Assembly: GCA_945860265.1 (NCBI GenBank)
Contig: CAMAQF010000036.1
Span: 1-39,161, forward strand
Source: Emticicia agri
GTDB lineage: Bacteria > Bacteroidota > Bacteroidia > Cytophagales > Spirosomataceae
Length of the DNA stretch: 39,161 nt
Direction of reading: 5' to 3'
The notes below the pieces were generated by a model. The model worked only from the letters and a program-made list of their open reading frames with translations, was not told the origin of the DNA and ran no database searches. This document shows, piece after piece, positions 34,242 to 39,161 of this stretch. Numbering within the stretch: position 1 is the first letter of the stretch; every line of letters starts with the position of its first letter. A program made the translations under genes and the position numbers.

Positions 34242-34632
34242 TTGTTTACAGTGGAACAAATCAAAACAGCTCATAAAAGTCTAATATCAAGGGCAGACTT
34301 CCCTGCATATATTCTAGAAATTAAGTCATTGGGAAGTTACTCAATGTGAAGCTTATGTAGCAGATGGATAGTTTGATTTACACGCTGCATAAAATTATAC
34401 TGCAAGAGTAACCGAAAAACATGAACAGGTTGCCAATGCTAATTTTGCGAATTAGAGGAATTTAAAGCCTAATTGATTGCTCTTCAACAAGGGAAAACCT
34501 AATATCTGACTTTCATTAAAATGTGTCCTGAAACAGGGATTGAATATTGGGTAAATTGCATGGATAAAAATCACATGTAGCTATTTTGATAAAGTAGGAA
34601 ATGAAATTTTATTAGAAACCATTTCTCGGTAA
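34242..34632 (+). pseudogene. DUF1398 gene, heavily degraded
   Basis: FTVEQIKTAHKS, ADFPAYILEIKSLG, then (other frame) CEAYVADG and YTARVTEKHEQVANAN, then (third register) LEEFKA, LIALQQGKT, YLTFIKMCPETGIEYWVN and finally CSYFDKVGNEILLETIS to TAA at 34630-34632. The pieces are collinear with DUF1398 proteins, but two or more frameshifts and several in-frame stops break them. It lies 131 bp downstream of the AraC relic. Both look like one old unit in decay. Confidence 0.7.
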
Positions 34633-35344
34633 TCATATAAATTGATTGATTCAAAACGACTGATTTCAAAGTTATATCTAATAAACTTGAAATAATTGTA
34701 TCTACATCATCGCTTGGTAATAAATATTACACAAGAAATGCCATTCTGAAATTTAAAGATACTGAAAACTCTCTAATTCATGGTTTTTTGCAAAATTGCA
34801 TTGCCATTTATCAACAATTTGCTCATCTTTAAACAATCATAAGACCTTTCCATATTTTCTGGAGATGCCTTTTGATTGTGATCCAAAATACAATTTTTGT
34901 TTTTAGTGGTCTCGTCGGGAACACATTAAACATTAACTATAAGGCAGTTATCATAAATTTCATTATTTGGTAACATATTAAGTAAGCAAATAATAACTTT
35001 AAATATATTTTGAGGCTTTTTTGTTTAACCCTTAAGAGACTTTTTTTACAATACTGATGAATTTTAACAATTCCTTAAAGTTTAAACAATCATAAATTGT
35101 TTCCTTTAAATTTTCACATATTATATTCGACTAAACTTTCACATCTGTCTTTTTTATGCGGTTTGCAATAAATATACTTCGAAATCACAAAGCATTCCAT
35201 ATTCATAAAATTTCAAGAATATTTTATAGATAGCTTTTCAAAAAACTATGGATAGCAATTATACTTCAGTATTACTCAAAGAATATTTGTTTTTGGATAA
35301 ACAGTTTGGTTTTAAATCTTAATTATAAGTTATTAATATTTTAC
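34633..35344. other. Gene-free region left of the CRISPR array
   Basis: No recognised gene. A 45-codon frame ends LIHGFLQNCIAIYQQFAHL near 34834 and may be another gene relic, unassigned. A 17-bp tRNA-3'-end-like repeat lies at 34905-34921. The last 150 bp are very AT-rich and are in the place of a CRISPR leader, though no promoter box was identified. Confidence 0.45.
34905..34921. repeat. 17-bp direct repeat, left copy (tRNA 3'-end-like)
   Basis: AGTGGTCTCGTCGGGAA, identical to 36608-36624. Its reverse complement reads like the T-arm 3' half and acceptor 3' strand of a tRNA (TTCCCGACGAGACCA). With the right copy it brackets a 1.7-kb segment containing the CRISPR array, like att sites of an integrated element. 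Confidence 0.65.
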
Positions 35345-36188
35345 TTCAACACCATCTTCCAGTATAATAAGGATTAAGACTTCTGAGAATGTCCATCAAA
35401 ATCGTCAGATTCAAGCAGAAACCATCTTCCAGTATAATAAGGATTAAGACACATCATCTATGTTAAGGCATTCGTAGTAATTAATTAAGCAGAAACCATC
35501 TTCCAGTATAATAAGGATTAAGACTTATTTAAGTTTTGTTTTACTTAGGAAGTAGTTGTATGAGCAGAAACCATCTTCCAGTATAATAAGGATTAAGACT
35601 ATATCAAGATGGTTTATATACTTGCTCATTTCGTCAAGCAGAAACCATCTTCCAGTATAATAAGGATTAAGACATCAATACCTTCCTTCCAACTACGGTA
35701 TTCGATTACAAGCAGAAACCATCTTCCAGTATAATAAGGATTAAGACACCCTTTATAATTTCTTTAATCTCTTGTGCTTTTGAAGCAGAAACCATCTTCC
35801 AGTATAATAAGGATTAAGACCTTCATCGTTAATTTTGCCATAAATATCAGTTACAAAAGCAGAAACCATCTTCCAGTATAATAAGGATTAAGACTTCTTC
35901 TATTTTTTGTTTTTCTTCTTCCAAGGCAGTTTAGCAGAAACCATCTTCCAGTATAATAAGGATTAAGACTTTCAATATCACGGTTATTTAAAAAATCTTG
36001 TTTTAAAGCAGAAACCATCTTCCAGTATAATAAGGATTAAGACTTAATAAAGTTGTGTTTTCTTTGTTGTAAGGCTTAGCAGAAACCATCTTCCAGTATA
36101 ATAAGGATTAAGACTAGAAACTCTTAATCTTATTTGAGTTCCTGAAACAGGAGCAGAAACCATCTTCCAGTATAATAAGGATTAATAG
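35345..36188 (+). CRISPR. CRISPR array, 12 repeats and 11 spacers, no cas genes in the window
   Basis: 36-base repeats starting GCAGAAACC and ending GGATTAAGAC begin at 35345, 35415, 35489, 35564, 35638, 35712, 35785, 35859, 35934, 36008, 36079 and 36153. The ten inner repeats are identical as far as I read them; spacers are 34-39 bases. The first repeat differs at five of its first six bases, and the last ends TAG instead of GAC. The 3' end ATTAAGAC resembles the 8-base 5' handle of type III and related crRNAs (compare ATTGAAAC), which would make the plus strand the transcribed one. The type is not certain. No cas gene is present anywhere in the window. Confidence 0.95.
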
Positions 36189-36204
36189 TTTTGCTTTTAA
36201 TCAA

Positions 36205-36411
36205 TTGCTTTTACCGTTGCAGAAATTACCATCCCCTTGCAGTGCAGTTTGTCAAAGGCTTGAATTTAAAAATCTTGAAGATGTTAGAGTTACAATGAAT
36301 CGGTTTAGAAGATTCTATAACTTTGAAAGAATTCATGGAGGAATTGGATTTCAAAGTCCAGCAGAGTATTTAGTATCAAAAGGAATTATTATGAGTCAAG
36401 AAAGTTTTTAA
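36205..36411 (+). pseudogene. Transposase C-terminal fragment (IS3-like, integrase core)
   Basis: Only the last 50 or so residues are recognisable: LEFKNLEDVRVTMNRFRRFY, NFERIHGGIGFQSPAEYL, the end of a DDE integrase core as in IS3-family OrfB (NxxRxHxxLGxxxPxEY). The first residues of the frame (before about 36262) do not fit and are probably not coding. The rest of the element is missing; the array's last repeat ends 16 bp upstream of the frame. Confidence 0.72.
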
Positions 36412-36548
36412 ATAAATTATTCAACAATTTTAAATTAAATTCAAACGTAATTTTAATAGACGCTTGGTGTCCAGTATTTAGCGTTTAGCACAGAAAAATG
36501 TAAGTAAGATTAAGTAAAGTTAAAGTTTTGGTTAGATTCCTAAATTAA

Positions 36549-36599
36549 CTTTAAAAGTGTTAAGAATACCTTTTTGAATTAATCTTAACACTTTTAAAG
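36549..36599. repeat. Perfect 17-bp inverted repeat hairpin
   Basis: CTTTAAAAGTGTTAAGA (36549-36565) pairs perfectly with TCTTAACACTTTTAAAG (36583-36599) around a 17-base loop. It ends eight bases before the 17-bp direct repeat. There is no T-run, so it is more likely an element end, a MITE-like relic or a recombination-related structure than a terminator. Confidence 0.75.
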
Positions 36600-36607
36600 C
36601 CATTTTC

Positions 36608-36624
36608 AGTGGTCTCGTCGGGAA
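36608..36624. repeat. 17-bp direct repeat, right copy (tRNA 3'-end remnant)
   Basis: AGTGGTCTCGTCGGGAA, identical to 34905-34921. The reverse complement ends CGAGACCA; CGAGACC can pair along all seven positions (one G-T) with GGTTTCG, the 5' acceptor strand of the tRNA fragment at 36781-36843. It therefore looks like the detached 3' end of that tRNA. Confidence 0.65.
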
Positions 36625-36698
36625 TCTAAGCAGAACACCGCCCGATTGTCCGCAACTCCGACCGCATCAAGGTTTAGAAACGGTTATTTTACAAAATG

Positions 36699-36770
36699 TG
36701 ACCTCGGCGGGAATCGAACCCGCATCTAAAGTTTAGGAAACTTCTATTCTATCCATTGAACTACGTGGTC
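36699..36770 (-). tRNA. tRNA-Arg (anticodon CCT)
   Basis: 72 bases on the minus strand. Acceptor GACCACG/CGAGGTC (one A-A mismatch), D arm GTTC-AATGGATA-GAAT, anticodon arm GAAGT-TTCCTAA-ACTTT with anticodon CCT, variable AGAT, T arm GCGGG-TTCGATT-CCCGC, discriminator A, no encoded CCA. It reads AGG codons. Mismatch and G-T pairs make it slightly weak, so functionality is likely but not certain. Confidence 0.85.
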
Positions 36771-36780
36771 TTTATTCTTT

Positions 36781-36843
36781 ATCTCAAACGTTTAGGAAAC
36801 GCTATCGGTGCGACGTTCGCTCTATCCGTTGAACTACGAAACC
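36781..36843 (-). pseudogene. 5' part of a second tRNA-Arg(CCT), interrupted
   Basis: Minus-strand sequence starts GGTTTCG-TA-GTTC-AACGGATA-GAGC (acceptor 5' strand and D arm) and ends with TTTCCTAAACGTT, an anticodon loop with CCT. About 14 extra bases (CGCACCGATAGCGT) split the anticodon stem, and the T arm and acceptor 3' strand are absent. The missing 3' end matches the segment at 36608-36624, on the other side of the intact tRNA. Confidence 0.65.
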
Positions 36844-36886
36844 AATTATATTTCTACAAAAATATAAAGAATTTGTTTCTTTTGCA

Positions 36887-39161
36887 TCAATTAATCCCGA
36901 TTTCGTCAATAAATAACCAAGCGGGGCTGCCTTTGCCAGGGTGATTGTCGGGGAGTTTGCCGTAATTTTGAGCTATAATTTTCACATAACGTCCTTTTTT
37001 GCCGTCAATTCCTACGCTTAGTTGTTGTACAACTTTTTCTTCACCTTCTAAGTTACCCAATTCCATTTTTTTTGCACTTGTAAACTTTTTGCCATCTTCC
37101 GAAACAAAAACTTCTACCTCACGAGGCAACATTATCCATGAACCTCTCGAACGAAAAAAAGCAAACGAAACCGTTTGTAAGTTCAATATTTTTCCTAAAT
37201 CAATCGTTACATCAAGGTTTTTACCCTCAAAACCTACCCAAGTGTCCAAGTTTCCTGCTTCTCCTTTTACGCCATTGGTTAGGCCGTAAGTTTCACCGCC
37301 AAGATATTTGGTTGGCTGGCTCGCCAAAGTATATTTTCGTCCTGTCGATTTATTGATGTAATAATATTTGCTCAAATCTTTACCCAATTTTTGTCCTTTG
37401 TCGGTAAATGTTGTTGCTCTTACTGTTACATCTTTGGTCACTACTACACCTGTTTTCTGATAAACTAAAGAACTTGCCTTTGGCTCTGTGCCATCAATGG
37501 TATATCTGATAACTGCTCCATTATCAGCAGTTTTGAGTTTTACGACCACTTTACTTTTAGCGTTTACCGATGAATTTGCCAAAACATCATAATACGCATT
37601 TGAGTAATTAACGGCTAAAAATCTAAGACGCTCAAAGTGCGTTTTTAGGCGATTCGTAAAATCTTTGTAATCTTTTGTATTATTGGCTACCCAACCCACC
37701 TCGGCCAAAGCCGATGCTCTTGGGAATACCATATATTCGGCGTGACTTGTAGTGGCGATGTATTCAGTCCAAACGTTTCCTTGTACACCCAAAATATGTT
37801 TGGCTTGCTCGGCCGTTATTCCCTCGGGAATCGGATTGTATGAATATACCTTTTCAAGCGGTAAAAATCCGCCGATTGCAACTGGCTCTGCTGATGGTTC
37901 TGACTGATAAGCATCTAAATAGCAGTAGCTTCCCGGTGACATTATGGCATCGTGGTTTTGTTTCACGGCTTCGATTCCGCCCTCAATGCCTCGCCACGAC
38001 ATAATTGTGGCGTTTGGCGAAATTCCACCCTCCAAAATTTCGTCCCAACCAATCATTTTTTTGCCTTTTGAGATCAAAAATTTGTCAATTCTTTTGATGA
38101 AATAACTTTGCAATTCGTGTTCGTCTTTCAAGCCTTCTTTTTTCATCAATTCCTGACAAAAAGGACTGTTTTTCCACGAAACTTTTGGACATTCATCACC
38201 ACCGATATGTACATAATTGCTTGGAAATAAGGCGATTACTTCGGTCAAGACATCTTCTAAGAAAGAAAAAGTTTGTTCAGTTGGGCAGAAAACATCATCA
38301 TAAACGCCCCATTTTACACCGACTTGATAAGGGCCTTTGGAGCATCCTAATTCTGGATAAGCCGCCAAGGCTGCCATTGCATGACCTGGCATTTCGATTT
38401 CGGGAATCACCTTAACGAAGTTCTTTTGGGCGTATTTTACTACTTCCGAGATTTGTTCTTGGGTGTAAAATCCACCGTAATGTTTTCCATCAAAACGCTG
38501 GTCTGTATAATGCCCTTCCATTGATTCTTTGCGTTTTGAGCCAATTTCTGTCAATTTTGGATATTTTTTTATTTCAATTCTCCAACCTTGATCGTCGGTT
38601 AAGTGCCAATGAAAAGTATTCATTTTATGCAAAGCCAACAAATCAATGTATTTTTTGATAAACGAAACAGGAAAAAAATGTCGACTTACATCGAGCATTA
38701 AACCACGATACCCAAACTGTGGATGGTCATAAATCGAGCAATTTGGAATGGTCCATTTTACGTCATTTGCCGCCGAACTACTATAAATTTCGCTTGGAAG
38801 TAACTGTAAAAGGCTTTGTAAGGCATAAAATTCGCCTTTTGCCGTTGAGGCTGAAAGTGCCACACTATTTGATTCTATTTTTAGTGTATAATCCTCTTCG
38901 CCCAAAGTTTTATCACCCGATTTTGGGCTAAGTGGCATAAAAATAATGGCTTTTGTATTGGCTAAAGCAAAGTCTTTAGGGTCAAATTCTTCGATGTTGA
39001 GTGTCATACTCGAAGTTATCAGAAAACGCTCGCTCAGCATTTCGGCCAATAGACGTAAATCTGGATTGTTTCTCGGAATCAAAATCTTGGTTTGGGCATT
39101 GACCGAAAATATACCAGCCGATTGGACGAATTGTGCAGGTTTTGGAATGATTGCGTATTTG
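36887..39161 (-). CDS. GH20 beta-N-acetylhexosaminidase (5' end outside window)
   Basis: Open from the right edge; the in-frame sequence at the edge reads KYAIIPKPAQFVQSAGIFSV, the N-terminal start of the GH20b domain, so the true start lies beyond 39161. Domains in order: GH20b (ends near 38700), the catalytic TIM barrel with RGLMLDVSRHFFPV, FHWHLTDDQGWRIEIKKYP, VIPEIEMPGHA and YVHIGGDECPK (catalytic Asp-Glu), SWRGIEGG; then a CHB_HEX_C-type beta domain (GAVIRYTIDGTEPKAS, TVRATTF); then a C-terminal F5/8 type C (discoidin-like) domain (DVTIDLGKILNLQTVSF, REVEVFVSEDG, RYVKIIAQNYG). It should remove terminal GlcNAc/GalNAc in the periplasm or outside. The tRNA-Arg locus follows. Confidence 0.95.
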   Translation of the reverse strand, partial: KYAIIPKPAQFVQSAGIFSVNAQTKILIPRNNPDLRLLAEMLSERFLITSSMTLNIEEFDPKDFALANTKAIIFMPLSPKSGDKTLGEEDYTLKIESNSVALSASTAKGEFYALQSLLQLLPSEIYSSSAANDVKWTIPNCSIYDHPQFGYRGLMLDVSRHFFPVSFIKKYIDLLALHKMNTFHWHLTDDQGWRIEIKKYPKLTEIGSKRKESMEGHYTDQRFDGKHYGGFYTQEQISEVVKYAQKNFVKVIPEIEMPGHAMAALAAYPELGCSKGPYQVGVKWGVYDDVFCPTEQTFSFLEDVLTEVIALFPSNYVHIGGDECPKVSWKNSPFCQELMKKEGLKDEHELQSYFIKRIDKFLISKGKKMIGWDEILEGGISPNATIMSWRGIEGGIEAVKQNHDAIMSPGSYCYLDAYQSEPSAEPVAIGGFLPLEKVYSYNPIPEGITAEQAKHILGVQGNVWTEYIATTSHAEYMVFPRASALAEVGWVANNTKDYKDFTNRLKTHFERLRFLAVNYSNAYYDVLANSSVNAKSKVVVKLKTADNGAVIRYTIDGTEPKASSLVYQKTGVVVTKDVTVRATTFTDKGQKLGKDLSKYYYINKSTGRKYTLASQPTKYLGGETYGLTNGVKGEAGNLDTWVGFEGKNLDVTIDLGKILNLQTVSFAFFRSRGSWIMLPREVEVFVSEDGKKFTSAKKMELGNLEGEEKVVQQLSVGIDGKKGRYVKIIAQNYGKLPDNHPGKGSPAWLFIDEIGIN

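Larger units (their letters stand above)
36412..36698. other. Gene-free region between transposase fragment and tRNA
   Basis: Contains a long inverted repeat (36549-36599), the right copy of the 17-bp repeat (36608-36624) and a GC-richer stretch (36630-36672) that does not look like its surroundings. No gene was recognised. Confidence 0.5.

Noticed and set aside
34690-34834. 45-codon frame ending in IYQQFAHL as a gene
   Set aside because: Too short with no start and no family recognised. It may be the tail of a lost gene, but this cannot be shown.
36216-36245. Possible thirteenth degenerate CRISPR repeat (GCAGAAATTACCATCCCCTTGCAG)
   Set aside because: Shares GCAGAAA and CCATC with the repeat, but the rest does not align, the spacing would be about 30 bases, and it lies inside the transposase frame.
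36756-36944. Plus-strand frame across the tRNA-Arg region
   Set aside because: It runs through the tRNA and its fragment and into the GH20 3' end; it is a shadow of these features.

Overview
The window looks like a chromosomal segment of a Bacteroidota bacterium, most likely order Cytophagales (inference). The sequence is AT-rich, starts are not preceded by Shine-Dalgarno sequences, and several promoters fit the Bacteroidota TTG / TAnnTTTG pattern. Secreted glycan-degrading enzymes, a DUF4230 protein, two miaA-type genes and a GH99-like lipoprotein also fit. No SusC/SusD pair and no rRNA are present.

Region 1 (1-7.3 kb, all minus strand) is a sugar and sugar-acid catabolism block. In transcription order it holds a Tat-type sugar isomerase/epimerase-like TIM barrel, a GH88 unsaturated glucuronyl hydrolase-like enzyme, an Old Yellow Enzyme-type oxidoreductase overlapping an SDR by ATGA, a cytochrome c-PQQ sugar dehydrogenase fusion, and the start of a Gfo/Idh/MocA oxidoreductase. 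The GH88 gene carries an apparent in-frame insertion of a small palindromic repeat.

Region 2 (7.3-16.9 kb) is housekeeping and regulation: pyrC, two Uma2-family genes (one with a nonsense codon), hemB, fmt, greA with an elaborate leader (promoter, 16-codon ORF, two terminator hairpins), an RluA-type pseudouridine synthase, a PhoB/PhoR-like two-component pair, a CYTH protein and an intact MazEF module.

Region 3 (16.9-25.1 kb) contains a CBM9-like protein, a GH30 enzyme, a MaoC-like dehydratase and a large GH2 enzyme. Two paralogous secreted repeat-type proteins bracket the MaoC/GH2 segment. A RelE/ParE-type toxin is broken by a frameshift while its antitoxin remains open.

Region 4 (25.2-30.4 kb) is RNA modification and repair: a chromosomal relative of phage homing-endonuclease-type proteins overlapping a divergent miaA, a DJ-1/PfpI protein, a second canonical miaA with a decayed small secreted gene coupled to its stop, a DUF4230 protein and tag.

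Region 5 (30.4-36.9 kb) is gene-poor, decayed and recombinogenic. It has a GH99-like lipoprotein, frameshifted AraC and DUF1398 relics, a 12-repeat CRISPR array without cas genes and with both outer repeats eroded, a transposase 3' fragment abutting the array, and a tRNA-Arg locus. At that locus one tRNA-Arg(CCT) appears intact and lies between the separated 5' and 3' pieces of another. A 17-bp direct repeat matching a tRNA 3' end flanks the CRISPR segment. The window ends in a GH20 beta-hexosaminidase whose start lies beyond the last base.

All family calls come from reading motifs in the translated sequence. No database search was run.
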